This document shows positions 1-10,156 of a stretch of 64,000 nucleotides of DNA, piece by piece. This DNA is from Calothrix sp. CSU_2_0 (lineage in GTDB: Bacteria; Cyanobacteriota; Cyanobacteriia; Cyanobacteriales; Nostocaceae): positions 1 to 64,000 of the forward strand of contig JAAUPE010000005.1 of NCBI GenBank assembly GCA_012034595.1, in the 5' to 3' direction. Position numbers and translations under genes: made by a program. The stretch's first letter is position 1, and the number at the start of each line of letters is the position of its first letter. The notes beneath the pieces are model-generated. The model saw only the letters and a program-made list of their open reading frames with translations. It searched no databases and had not been told where the DNA came from.

Positions 1-1
1 T

Positions 2-184
2 TTAAACGGCTGTGCCAATATACTTCGCAAAGTAGCGAGAACACTAAACATTGATTTGGCTGAACTCGGTAAGGGGACTTTGACGACCCCAGTCAGGTTG
101 CGGATTTGGGATATTAGTAGGCGGGTTGACCGTACCATTGTAACCCAATCCAATTTACTTAGAACAGAATCCTCGCCTTTATAA
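2..184 (+). CDS. RNA-guided endonuclease TnpB / IS605 OrfB family transposase, C-terminal end only (5' part outside window)
   Basis: Frame 2 reads LNGCANILRKVARTLNIDLAELGKGTLTTPVRLRIWDISRRVDRTIVTQSNLLRTESSPL*; the NGxANILRKV motif and terminal ES(S)P are typical of TnpB C-termini; runs off the left edge so absent from ORF track. Confidence 0.8.
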   Translation, partial: LNGCANILRKVARTLNIDLAELGKGTLTTPVRLRIWDISRRVDRTIVTQSNLLRTESSPL

Positions 185-199
185 GGCGGGGTTCGTCAA
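171..199 (+). mobile_element. IS200/IS605-type right end: hairpin overlapping the tnpB stop codon, then TTCGTCAA
   Basis: CCTCGCCTT-TAT-AAGGCGGGG 9-bp stem (one T-G wobble) immediately after TnpB C-terminus, as in IS605 right ends. Confidence 0.65.
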
Positions 200-363
200 T
201 TAATTTAAATATTGCTCACAATTAGATATGATAAAAATCTGTATACTAAAAATACCTGTTTCCTGTTAGGGCACAAAATTATTGCGGCTAATCGAATTAT
301 ACGTGAATCCCTGATAGGGATTGGAATACTATACATATAATCTGGTCGTTTATTATATATTGA

Positions 364-3045
364 GTGAATTATCCTGCTCCTTCTTCACAAGTTGACCCTA
401 GCGTCATATTCCCGTTTGAACTCGACACATTCCAACTCGAAGCGATCGCATCTCTCAATGGCGGTTCTTCAGTAGTCGTTTGTGCCCCTACAGGTTCCGG
501 TAAAACCCTAATTGGCGAATATGCCATCTATCGCGCCCTCGCCAGGGGAAAGCGAGTATTCTATACTACACCGCTCAAAGCTCTCTCGAACCAAAAACTG
601 CGGGATTTCCGCGATAATTTTGGTTATGACCAAGTGGGACTTTTAACGGGTGACGCTTCGATTAACCGCGATGCACCAATCTTGGTGATGACTACGGAAA
701 TTTTCCGCAATATGCTCTATGGAACCCCCATCGGACAAGTTGGCATCTCGTTGGTCGATGTCGATGCGGTGGTACTTGATGAATGTCATTACATGAACGA
801 TCGCCAGCGCGGTACGGTATGGGAAGAGTCGATTATTTACTGTCCCCGTGAAGTTCAACTGGTTGCCCTCTCAGCAACGGTTGATAATAGCGACCAACTC
901 ACCGATTGGCTCAACCAAGTCCACGGACCCACCGATCTAATTTACTCCGATTTCCGTCCAGTGCCTCTGGAATTTCACTTTGGGAATACCAAGGGTTTAT
1001 TTCCTCTACTCAATGAGACAAATACCAAAATAAACTCTCGTTTGGTGCAAAATCGCAAACGCAAAGGTGAGGGGGATAAGGGTAGAGGTAGACCGGAAGC
1101 TCCCAGTATTAGCACCATTGTCAGCCAACTTCAGCAGCGCGATATGCTACCAGCAATTTACTTTATCTTCAGCCGTCGGGGTTGCGATAAAGCGGTGGTA
1201 GAAATGGGGGATATTTGGCTTGTCAATCCTGATGAAGCTTACCAGTTGCGGGTACAAATCGATGAATTTTTAACTCGCAACCCTGAAGCTGGTCGTTCCG
1301 GACAAATTGCCCCTTTGTATCGAGGGATTGCTGCACACCATGCAGGGATTCTCCCAGCTTGGAAAGCGTTGGTTGAAGAATTATTTCAACAAGGTTTAAT
1401 TAAGGTTGTTTTTGCAACCGAAACCCTGGCAGCAGGGATAAATATGCCAGCACGGACAACCGTAATTTCTAGCCTTTCCAAGCGTACCGATACGGGACAC
1501 CGCTTACTCAATGCTTCGGAATTCCTGCAAATGGCAGGACGTGCCGGAAGGAGGGGAATGGACGAGCAAGGGTATGTGGTGACTTTGCAAACTCCGTTTG
1601 AAGGTGCAAAGGAAGCGGCTTATTTGGCGACATCGAAGGCTGACCCGTTAGTTAGTCAGTTTACGCCAAGTTTTGGCATGGTTTTAAATTTGTTGCAAAC
1701 CCACACCCTCGAACAAGCGAAGGAACTGATTGAGCGCAGTTTTGGGCAATATTTGGCAAATTTCCACCTACGTCCGCAATACGAGCATGTGGAAGAGTTG
1801 CAGAAGATGTTGGGGGATACTCAGGCACAAATAGATGCAATTGACGAGAAGGACATCCAAACTTATGAAAAATTGCGACAGCGATTAAAATCCGAGCGTC
1901 AGTTATTAAAAACCCTGCAAGAGCAAGCACAGTCAACCCGACAAGAAGAGTTGGGGATGATGATTGGGTTTGCGATTACCGGGACTTTACTGAGCTTGAA
2001 AGGTAAAAATATTACTGTAGCAACACCAATTCCCGCAGTCTTGGTTGGGAAGTCTCAGGGTTCGGGAACATCTCCCTATTTGGTATGTTTGGGTCGGGAT
2101 AATCGTTGGTATGTGGCAACAACCGCAGATGTTGTTGATTTGTATGGTGAATTGCCACGTTTGGATTTATCCCCGAATCTACTTCCACCTACCTCCATGT
2201 CAATCAAACCCGGACAATCGCGACGGGGAGATGAAGAAACAAGTGCGATCGCAGCGCAAATTCCCGAATCAGAATTATCTACCTATTTAGCACCGGAAGT
2301 TTCCGAACAACTAGCCCGTGTCACCGCAGTGCAAGCGCAAATTGAAACACACCCATTACACCAAGCGGGGAATGTGGCTGTTGTGTTTAAGCGAAAAGCC
2401 CGTGCAGGCGAAATTGCTGGGGAACTTGCAGAATTGCAGGCTTATGTTGAGCAGCAATCGCAACGTTATTGGGGGGAGTTTGTAAATTTAATTGAGATTT
2501 TGCAGTACTTCCAATGTCTAGATAATTTGGTGCCGACGCAATTAGGGCAAATAGCAGCCGCAATTCGGGGTGAAAATGAATTATGGTTGGGTTTGGCACT
2601 ATCTAGCAGAGAACTCGATCATCTCGATCCCCATCATTTAAGTGCAGTTGTTGCTGCATTGGTTACGGAAACACCTCGTCCTGATAGCTTTGTCAAGTTT
2701 GATTTATCGAAAGAAGCTGATGACGCTTGGTCGAGGTTGCGAAATATTCGGCGATCGCTACTCAAGGTGCAGTATCGCCATGGTGTTGCCCTACCTGTGG
2801 GTTTGGAAAATCGCTATATTAATTTGACTGCTATTGTCGAACAATGGGCTTTGGGGGTGGAATGGGTCGAACTTTGCGAAAATACGAGTTTGGATGAGGG
2901 TGATGTGGTGCGAATTTTGCGTCGTACCCTCGATTTACTCTCGCAAATTCCCCACGTTCCTTACCTACCAGACGCTTTATATAAAAATGCCCGTCGGGCA
3001 ATGCAGTTAATCGATCGGTTTCCTGTTAATGAAGTGGTTGAATAG
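364..3045 (+). CDS. Ski2-like DEAD/DEAH-box RNA helicase
   Basis: 893 aa; Walker A APTGSGKT, DECHYM, SATVDN, QMAGRAGRRGMD motifs; GTG start. Confidence 0.93.
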   Translation: MNYPAPSSQVDPSVIFPFELDTFQLEAIASLNGGSSVVVCAPTGSGKTLIGEYAIYRALARGKRVFYTTPLKALSNQKLRDFRDNFGYDQVGLLTGDASINRDAPILVMTTEIFRNMLYGTPIGQVGISLVDVDAVVLDECHYMNDRQRGTVWEESIIYCPREVQLVALSATVDNSDQLTDWLNQVHGPTDLIYSDFRPVPLEFHFGNTKGLFPLLNETNTKINSRLVQNRKRKGEGDKGRGRPEAPSISTIVSQLQQRDMLPAIYFIFSRRGCDKAVVEMGDIWLVNPDEAYQLRVQIDEFLTRNPEAGRSGQIAPLYRGIAAHHAGILPAWKALVEELFQQGLIKVVFATETLAAGINMPARTTVISSLSKRTDTGHRLLNASEFLQMAGRAGRRGMDEQGYVVTLQTPFEGAKEAAYLATSKADPLVSQFTPSFGMVLNLLQTHTLEQAKELIERSFGQYLANFHLRPQYEHVEELQKMLGDTQAQIDAIDEKDIQTYEKLRQRLKSERQLLKTLQEQAQSTRQEELGMMIGFAITGTLLSLKGKNITVATPIPAVLVGKSQGSGTSPYLVCLGRDNRWYVATTADVVDLYGELPRLDLSPNLLPPTSMSIKPGQSRRGDEETSAIAAQIPESELSTYLAPEVSEQLARVTAVQAQIETHPLHQAGNVAVVFKRKARAGEIAGELAELQAYVEQQSQRYWGEFVNLIEILQYFQCLDNLVPTQLGQIAAAIRGENELWLGLALSSRELDHLDPHHLSAVVAALVTETPRPDSFVKFDLSKEADDAWSRLRNIRRSLLKVQYRHGVALPVGLENRYINLTAIVEQWALGVEWVELCENTSLDEGDVVRILRRTLDLLSQIPHVPYLPDALYKNARRAMQLIDRFPVNEVVE

Positions 3046-3080
3046 GGGGATTGGGGATTGGGGATTGGGCATTGGGGATT
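3046..3080. repeat. STRR-like heptanucleotide array (GGGGATT/GGGCATT)
   Basis: ggggattggggattggggattgggcattggggatt right after helicase stop. Confidence 0.85.
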
Positions 3081-3238
3081 ATGTCTCTATTTATTGTTCT
3101 TATTTTTATTTTCTATGCGCTATGTCCGATGCGCCATGCCCAATTACAATACCGAAATAATACATTGAGGAGAGGATTGAGTTTAGATAGACCCTTTAGA
3201 ATGGATAAGTGTAGCTGAATCTTAATTAAAATTAATCT

Positions 3239-4324
3239 ATGTCATTTTTAGCGGCGATCGCAGTTTTAGCTGTTTTAATCCTGGTTCACGAAGCGGGACA
3301 TTTTATTGCAGCAAGGTCACAAGGTATTCATGTTAATCGCTTTTCGCTGGGTTTTGGTCCAGTGATTTGGAAGTATCAGGGTTCTGAAACTGAGTATGCT
3401 GTCCGTGCATTTCCATTGGGTGGTTTTGTCGGTTTCCCTGATGACGATCCAGACAGCAATATTCCTGCTGATGACCCAAATTTACTGCGTAACCGTCCAG
3501 TTTTAGACCGAGCAATTGTTATTAGTGCTGGTGTCATCGCTAATTTGATTTTTGCTTACCTGTTACTGGTGTTGCAACTGGGTATTATCGGTACACCGGA
3601 AATTCGGTACGAACCTGGTGCGATCGTGCAACCAGTGGATGAGCAATCTATTTCTTATCAAGCGGGAATCAGAAAGAATGACATTATTCTGGCTGCAAAT
3701 AACAAACAGCTTCCTGCGTCTCTCGATTCTCAGCGCATTTTGACAGAAGAAATTCAAAATCACCCCAATCAAGAAATACAATTACAAATTAAGCGACAAG
3801 AACAATTAATCGATGTAAAAGTTACGCCGAAAGCTGATAAAGATGGCAAGGGTGTAATCGGTATCGGTTTATCCGCTAATGGAAAACCCGTTTTGTCCCC
3901 TAATGGCAAACCTGTTTACCGACGCGATCGCAATATTTCTGAAATTTTTAGTATATCCGCAAATAAGTTTCAGCAAATAGTTGTGGGCACATTTGGCGGA
4001 TTTGGACAACTAATCACAAATTTTAGCGAAACTGCCGGACAGGTCGCCGGACCAGTCAAAATCGTCAAAATTGGCGCAAGCATAGCTCAAAATGATGCAG
4101 GCAATTTGTTCTTTTTTGGCGCGTTGATTAGTATCAATTTGGCTGTGATTAATATTTTGCCCCTACCAGCTTTGGATGGTGGACAATTAGCATTTTTGTT
4201 AATCGAAGGTTTGCGGGGTAAACCTTTACCAAACCGCATCCAAGAAGGTGTAATGCAAACTGGTTTAATGTTACTTTTGGGATTAGGAATTTTTCTGATT
4301 GTTAAAGAGGCGTTGTTTCAGTAA
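3239..4324 (+). CDS. rseP: RIP metalloprotease RseP (site-2 protease, PDZ)
   Basis: HEAGH zinc motif, PDZ-like region, LPLPALDGGQ C-terminal motif. Confidence 0.95.
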   Translation: MSFLAAIAVLAVLILVHEAGHFIAARSQGIHVNRFSLGFGPVIWKYQGSETEYAVRAFPLGGFVGFPDDDPDSNIPADDPNLLRNRPVLDRAIVISAGVIANLIFAYLLLVLQLGIIGTPEIRYEPGAIVQPVDEQSISYQAGIRKNDIILAANNKQLPASLDSQRILTEEIQNHPNQEIQLQIKRQEQLIDVKVTPKADKDGKGVIGIGLSANGKPVLSPNGKPVYRRDRNISEIFSISANKFQQIVVGTFGGFGQLITNFSETAGQVAGPVKIVKIGASIAQNDAGNLFFFGALISINLAVINILPLPALDGGQLAFLLIEGLRGKPLPNRIQEGVMQTGLMLLLGLGIFLIVKEALFQ

Positions 4325-4359
4325 GCTACTCTAAGAAGCTACTTTTATAAGCGATCGCA

Positions 4360-5028
4360 GTGACCATTACCCGCACAAGATCATCACATAAATCATCTAA
4401 TAAACAAAGAGCGCTCGAAGTTCTCGTGCGTCTTAAACGGTTTTATCCGGATGCTACTTGCTCTTTAGATTATTCCACCACCGTTCAATTGCTGGTAGCA
4501 ACAATTCTTTCCGCCCAATGTACGGATGAGCGGGTGAATAAAGTAACACCAGCCTTATTCGCACGTTTTCCAGATGCACCGAGTATGGCAAATGCAGATT
4601 TGGCAGAAATCATGGAATTGGTGCGGACAACTGGCTTTTATCGCAATAAAGCGAAGAATATCCAAGGTGCTTGCAGAATGATTGTCCAAGATTTCGGTGG
4701 TCAAGTTCCAAATCGCATGGATGATTTATTAAAGTTGCCTGGAGTCGCCAGAAAAACGGCTAATGTTGTGCTGGCACATGCTTATGGAATCAACGCAGGT
4801 GTAACGGTTGATACTCATGTTAAGCGTTTGAGTAATCGTCTAGGGTTTACCGAACATGAAGATCCTATCCGCATCGAGCGGGATTTGATGAAATTGTTAC
4901 CACAAGCTGACTGGGAAAATTGGTCAATTCGTCTGATTTATCACGGTAGGGCTGTTTGTAAAGCCAGAAATCCCAGTTGCGATCGCTGCGAGTTTGCCGA
5001 TTTATGTCCATCGAATGGTCTAGGATAG
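4360..5028 (+). CDS. nth: endonuclease III
   Basis: HhH LPGVARKTANVV, VDTHVKR, C-x6-C-x2-C-x5-C Fe-S cluster motif; GTG start. Confidence 0.95.
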   Translation: MTITRTRSSHKSSNKQRALEVLVRLKRFYPDATCSLDYSTTVQLLVATILSAQCTDERVNKVTPALFARFPDAPSMANADLAEIMELVRTTGFYRNKAKNIQGACRMIVQDFGGQVPNRMDDLLKLPGVARKTANVVLAHAYGINAGVTVDTHVKRLSNRLGFTEHEDPIRIERDLMKLLPQADWENWSIRLIYHGRAVCKARNPSCDRCEFADLCPSNGLG

Positions 5029-5668
5029 GGGGTTGGGCATTGGGCATTGGGAATAAAAAATACTCTTATTTTGTTCCCCTTGCCTTGCTCTTAAGGGGGA
5101 ATGCTACTAAGTTAAGACACAGATCAATCCTTAACCTGGAGACTGGGAAGCATTCCTTGGAGGTTCTACCTAGTCTGTTGACGGTTATACAAATTTGAAA
5201 AAACAACGCGACAGATAGATATTTGTAGAGACGTAGGAGTGCTAAGTCTCTACCGTTGAATGTGTTGCAATCATTATTTGAATTGGTATTAAATTTTCAT
5301 GCAATATTCAGTCACATGACTTGTTCCTTATTTCTGGCAAGGAATACAAAGTTGGAACCAGTTATTATCAAGAGGCAGAGTTCTTCTGTCAGTACAATTC
5401 GCAATACTCGCTGTCGCGAGAAGCAAGCTACGCAATTCGCAATTAATGTCCACGGATGTAGCTTGCTTCCCCGTAGGGGTATCCGGGGGCTTGTAGTTTA
5501 CTTCTCGCTCTGCGAGTACAATAGCATTGTTCCTAATTTATCCATACATAAATAAATTCAGGGGCTTGTACCATCAAGGAATAATTGGTCAACAGCCTAG
5601 ATCGAGGGGGGTAATTACGAAATATTGGGGGAAAACAGATTTGTGCGTACATTGCACATTTATACTAT

Positions 5669-6329
5669 CTAAGCGACACCCGTAAATAATTCACTAAATC
5701 CCTTAACAGGAATCTCCGACTTCGCGACTATCTCCACAATTTTATTACGTGAAGATGATTCCGTGAGCGCCTCAACACAAACTTGGGCGACTTTTTGTCG
5801 AGGAATGCTACCCTCAAACAAAGTATCAGCACTTTGCATCACAATTGAATCCGAGTTATCTTCATTTTTCAACCCACCAGGACGGACAATAGTATAAGTT
5901 AGTCCACTATTCTGGATATATTCCTCAGCTTTCTTTTTCCAAACCAAAAATCAGCCAAAATAGGTTGAGAGGGTGGAACAACTGTGAAGTACACAACGAG
6001 GAAACAAAGACAAAGTGTTCAATTCCTTTTGCTTTGGCTACATCCACCAGATTTTTTGAACCTTCAAAATCTACTTTATAAGGTCCAGTGGGGTCAAAAC
6101 TCGGTTTCGCACCTGTTGCACATAGTAGTACAGTACTATCTCCGATTGCGGCTGCGAGTTCTGCGGGTTGCAAAACATCTCCTTGTACCAACTCGGCACT
6201 ACTAGGAAGAATATCTCTAGCTTTGTCGATATCACGGACAAGCGCACGAACTGGAATATTACGCTTGGTTAGTTCTTCTACGATACGACGACCCGTTTCT
6301 CCTGTTGCACCTGCTACAAAAGCTTTCAT
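5669..6329 (-). pseudogene. NAD(P)H-binding SDR-family protein, interrupted by a one-base frameshift
   Basis: N-part MKAFVAGATGETGRRIVEEL... (5925-6329) and C-part ...VWKKKAEEYIQNSGLTYTIVRPGGL... (5669-5947) are in different frames; A5 run at 5946-5950 has one base too many for WLILVWKKKAEEY. Confidence 0.85.
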
Positions 6330-6385
6330 TGTAAACGCTATCCTAAGAAATTAGTAATTATGGCTAAAAAAAGTAGTTTTTATCC

Positions 6386-6471
6386 CCGAAGTTTGCTAGA
6401 AAGAACATCTCCCTAGCAACTTCTCTCTCCGAAGTTTGCTAGAAAGAACATCTCCCTAGCAACTTCTCTCT
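6386..6471. repeat. Two perfect 43-bp tandem copies, each able to form a hairpin
   Basis: CCGAAGTTTGCTAGAAAGAACATCTCCCTAGCAACTTCTCTCT x2; GAAGTTTGCTAG pairs with CTAGCAACTTC. Confidence 0.9.
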
Positions 6472-6653
6472 GATAAACTGTTGAACTCGACGAAAGAATA
6501 TGTGCTAATTGGTTCTGTTTATCTTATGGATTAGATGAAGTTTATTACATAATTTTAAGGTTTCTGTGAAAATAAGAAATTAACACGAAAAATTACCTCC
6601 AGCCTGGGAATTATTTAACTAAGGGAAAAGAAAAAGATACAGGAACGCACTTT

Positions 6654-7331
6654 ATGCTATCAAGAGACCAGGAGTATCAAGCATTTGAAACCAACGAGCA
6701 GATTGTGTCTGTCACTTCCAGCCTTATAAACGCTGAAGATGTAATTCCAGACGCAAAATTGGCAACACCAGCAAAATTCTACGGACATTATAGCGATCGC
6801 ATGGACATGTACGCGCCCGCTAGTACAGTCGCAAAATACTTAGATAGCCATAATGAATGGTTTGGACGTTGTGCTGAACCAATGAAAGTACAGCCGTTGG
6901 GTCAAAATGGTTATGCTTTGGTAATTGGTAAGTTTGGTTCGTTTAATTATGAAGTCGAACCGAAAATCGGTTTAGAACTTTTACCGCCAGAAGAAGGCGT
7001 GTATCGCATTCGCACAATTCCCATTCCCAACTACACACCACCTGGATACGATGTAGATTATCGTGCCCGAATGCAATTAGTCGAGAACCTTTCGGGAGAT
7101 TTTTCGAGCGGTTCTAGTCATGTCACAGGAGTCGAATGGGAACTAGACTTAATCGTTTACATTCACTTCCCCAAATTTATCCACCGCTTACCCCAGTCTC
7201 TGATTCAAAATACTGGAGACAAATTGCTCAATCAGATTGTCCGTCAAGTTTCTCGTCGTTTAACACGCAAAGTTCAAGAAAATTTTCATCAGTCTATAGG
7301 CATAAATTTACCCAAAAAAGATAATTTTTAA
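6654..7331 (+). CDS. DUF1997 domain-containing protein
   Basis: 225 aa; matches the cyanobacterial DUF1997 pattern (YGHYSDRMDMYAPASTVAKYLDSHNEWFGRCAEPM). Confidence 0.8.
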   Translation: MLSRDQEYQAFETNEQIVSVTSSLINAEDVIPDAKLATPAKFYGHYSDRMDMYAPASTVAKYLDSHNEWFGRCAEPMKVQPLGQNGYALVIGKFGSFNYEVEPKIGLELLPPEEGVYRIRTIPIPNYTPPGYDVDYRARMQLVENLSGDFSSGSSHVTGVEWELDLIVYIHFPKFIHRLPQSLIQNTGDKLLNQIVRQVSRRLTRKVQENFHQSIGINLPKKDNF

Positions 7332-7332
7332 T

Positions 7333-7393
7333 GGGGATTGGGCAATGGGGATTGGGCATTGGGCATTGGGCATTGGGCATTGGGCATTGGGGA
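7333..7393. repeat. STRR array GGGCATT
   Basis: consecutive gggcatt units. Confidence 0.9.
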
Positions 7394-7419
7394 ATTAACC
7401 ACCAATTGCCCATTAAGCA

Positions 7420-7884
7420 CTAAGCATTACTTAAGATTTTTTGAACGATTTGTACGCCAGTTATAGCCTGCCAGGTGAATAAACCCAATAGCGTAAAATT
7501 AAGCAGAATGTGGGTCATCCGTGCCCAATTTGCGCCTTTTTGCATGTATGGGGAAAGTGCAGCCGAAAGCGCGATCGCAATTGTCATTCCCAATCCAGCC
7601 AAAAGGTGGGGACCAACAAATAATTTGCCGTTATTAATATATGTGACAGCCATGCCTCCAACCGAACCAGTCACCATCAAACCTAAAAGTATTGAACCGA
7701 TTTGGTAATGGCGAACGTTATAACGTCCCTTAATTAATTCTTTCTTCTCTTCTCCTTGAGCGCTGCGAGTGCGCTGGACTTGTAAACCCAGATAAGCTGC
7801 GTACAGCGAAACTGCTAATAAAGCCCACATCATTACCGGGTGCAAAAAGTTTAACCAGTACTTAATCGATGGTGATAGTTCCAT
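7420..7884 (-). CDS. DUF4079 family membrane protein (b561-like)
   Basis: 154 aa, 4 predicted TM segments, conserved His; paralogous in type to 56952-57428. Confidence 0.75.
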   Translation of the reverse strand: MELSPSIKYWLNFLHPVMMWALLAVSLYAAYLGLQVQRTRSAQGEEKKELIKGRYNVRHYQIGSILLGLMVTGSVGGMAVTYINNGKLFVGPHLLAGLGMTIAIALSAALSPYMQKGANWARMTHILLNFTLLGLFTWQAITGVQIVQKILSNA

Positions 7885-8002
7885 AATTACCGTGTTCTCC
7901 CCTAATCTTAAATCTTAATAAAAATTAGCATAACTTTTTTTACATAATTCATTTTTACAAAATCTCAGGATGTTTTTGTCACCATGTCTTGAGAAAATGG
8001 GT

Positions 8003-8122
8003 AAGAGGTAAGAGTTAGGAGTTAGGAGTTAGGAGTGTTCCTAATACCCAATTCCCCATCCCCAATTCCCAATGCCCAATCCCCCATCCCCAATGCCCAA
8101 TTCCCCAATTCCCCATCCTCCA
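8003..8122. repeat. STRR arrays GTTAGGA then CCCAATG/CCCCAAT
   Basis: aggagttaggagttagga followed by cccaattccccatccccaattcccaatgcccaat... Confidence 0.9.
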
Positions 8123-9397
8123 ATGACTAAAGACATGTTGCTGCTGTTGGCAGCGCAAAGTGGCGATATTAAGAAAGTTCAAATGCTCTTAGCTGCTGGA
8201 GCATCGGCAGATATTTACGATCGCAGTGGTACAACAGCGTTGATGTATGCTGCGAATTACGGGTATGTAGAAGTAGTGCGATCGCTCCTCAAAGCAGGTG
8301 CAAATATCAACTTACAACGACAGCAGTATGGTTTAACAGCTTTGATGCTAGCAGCCGCAGCGAATCAGTTGGATGTTGTCAAATTTTTGATTAACCAAGA
8401 TGCCAATATTAACGCCACTAACGAAGATGGCAGTACGGCATTAATGGCGGCAACCCTCAAAGGACACACAGAAGTAGTAAGAGCGCTTCTAGCAGCAGGT
8501 GCAGATACAAATATTCAGGATAATGACGGTGATACAGCGCTATATTTAGCTGTCAAGCAGGGACGCAGCGATATTGTGAAATTTTTAGTCCAAGCAGGTG
8601 TAGAAATAAATTCCCAAGATGAAGAGGGGGAAAGCGCCTTAATGCTAGCAGCTGACCTGGGACATATTGAAATTACACAGGTATTGCTAGGGGCAGGAGC
8701 AGATATAAAACAGCAAAATCAAGATGGTAGTACGGCATTACTAGCAGCCGTAGCCGCCGGAAATAGCGCCATTTCATCACTACTACTCGCTCATGGTGCA
8801 AATATAAATCACCAAGACAAAGATGGTGAAACAGCATTACACCTTGCCGTAGTCGAAGGATATGTCGATGTTACCGAAGTACTTTTAAATCGAGATGCTA
8901 ATGTCCATATCAGAAATAATCTTGGCGATACACCATTATTAGTTGCAGCTTTACAAGGACATACCCAAATCGTTGAAGCATTATTGCGAAGAAATGCTGA
9001 TGTCAATATTAGTAATCTCGCAGAAACACCTTTAACACTTGCCATGTCTCAAGGGCATCTCGACACAGCACAAGTATTATTAGAGTCAGGTGCAAACCCC
9101 AATAGTAAAAACGCAAAGGGTAAAACAGTCTTATTACAAGCAACAGAACGCAATTACACCAACATTATTCAACATTTAATTACCAAAGGAGCCGATATCA
9201 ATTTTCAAGATACAGCAGGGGCAACAGCATTAATGTGGGCAGCATCACGGGGAAACAGCGAAGCAGTGCAAATTCTTATTAAAGCGGGTGCAAACCTAAA
9301 TCTCAAGAATCAAGGTGGATATACGGCGTTAATGTTAGCAGAATTTAATAATTATCCAGATGTAATAAAAATTTTAAAAGCAGTTGGAGGGGAATAG
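8123..9397 (+). CDS. ankyrin repeat protein (track start 8072 lies in STRR; ATG at 8123 preferred)
   Basis: about 12-13 ankyrin repeats (DGxTALMxAAxxGHxEVVxxLLxAGAD). Confidence 0.93.
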   Translation: MTKDMLLLLAAQSGDIKKVQMLLAAGASADIYDRSGTTALMYAANYGYVEVVRSLLKAGANINLQRQQYGLTALMLAAAANQLDVVKFLINQDANINATNEDGSTALMAATLKGHTEVVRALLAAGADTNIQDNDGDTALYLAVKQGRSDIVKFLVQAGVEINSQDEEGESALMLAADLGHIEITQVLLGAGADIKQQNQDGSTALLAAVAAGNSAISSLLLAHGANINHQDKDGETALHLAVVEGYVDVTEVLLNRDANVHIRNNLGDTPLLVAALQGHTQIVEALLRRNADVNISNLAETPLTLAMSQGHLDTAQVLLESGANPNSKNAKGKTVLLQATERNYTNIIQHLITKGADINFQDTAGATALMWAASRGNSEAVQILIKAGANLNLKNQGGYTALMLAEFNNYPDVIKILKAVGGE

Positions 9398-9437
9398 ATG
9401 GAGACGACCCATCGGAGGTCGTCTGTACAAAAGAGAA

Positions 9438-9460
9438 ATGCCCAATGCCCAATGCCCAAT
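9438..9460. repeat. short STRR array CCCAATG
   Basis: cccaatgcccaatgcccaat. Confidence 0.8.
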
Positions 9461-9462
9461 AA

Positions 9463-10035
9463 CTAAGATTGCGCCTTTTGCTCAAAATTAGGTGCATAAG
9501 CTTGGAGTAACTTGCTGACTTGAGAAACTAGTTCATTACCAGTATTCTTCGCCAAAACAGGAGTTTTGTCATCATTGGGTCGGTCGAGGTTACGTGCGAT
9601 CGCTTCTCCAACTTGCTGACTAATCAAATCTTGTAATTCGGCTTTGGCACGTTGACGCTGCCAGCTAGCACCCTCTTCTGTAGTCGCATACAAGGGAGGA
9701 AGACGGTTGAGAGCATAAGCGGCAATATCTCCAACGTCCAGGGTTCTTTCGCTAGTAGCTTCGATTTCAGCAACACGAGCAACAGCCTCAGTCAAAACCA
9801 AATCTTCCATGACGTTAATAAACTGCTTGCGAGGTACCGCCACTACCTCACCTGTCAACAGTGCCCCCATCAGCCGATCTAATGCCATGTATTCCTCGAT
9901 CGACAGTTCTGAGGCATGGTCGCAGATTCGCCCGACTTCGGCTTCCATTGCTGGTGTTAGATAACCATCTTGGAGAGCTTGTTCTACAATTTTTCCTATA
10001 CTCATACCACTCATCTTTATTTTTCTGCCACCCAA
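9463..10035 (-). CDS. late competence development ComFB family protein
   Basis: VPRKQFINVMEDLVLTEAVARVAEIEATSERTLDVGDIAAYALNRLPPLYATTEEG matches ComFB-type cyanobacterial proteins. Confidence 0.75.
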   Translation of the reverse strand: MGGRKIKMSGMSIGKIVEQALQDGYLTPAMEAEVGRICDHASELSIEEYMALDRLMGALLTGEVVAVPRKQFINVMEDLVLTEAVARVAEIEATSERTLDVGDIAAYALNRLPPLYATTEEGASWQRQRAKAELQDLISQQVGEAIARNLDRPNDDKTPVLAKNTGNELVSQVSKLLQAYAPNFEQKAQS

Positions 10036-10156
10036 GCTAGGTAGGGACGGATACCAATCGAATCTATATTTGCTTTATTTTGCTCAATTGTAAACAGTTT
10101 ACATGTAAATTATGTAGCAAAAATGTCTCTAAGTACTTTTATACTACCAAACTTTA

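Noticed and set aside
303-330. AATCCCTGATAGGGATT palindrome resembling a cyanobacterial CRISPR repeat core
   Set aside because: Only one copy; no regularly spaced repeats or cas genes in the window.
643-858. Antisense ORF within the helicase (likewise 1661-1936, 2387-2599)
   Set aside because: Opposite-strand shadow of a well-supported coding frame.
3046-3080. Tandem GGGCATT-type arrays as possible CRISPR or minisatellite genes
   Set aside because: 7-bp tandem units without spacers; these are STRRs known from heterocystous cyanobacteria and recur throughout the window.
5256-5555. 99-aa ORF in the intergenic region after nth
   Set aside because: Composed of dispersed repeat fragments (ctacgcaattcgcaatt, ctcgctctgcgag); no family resemblance.
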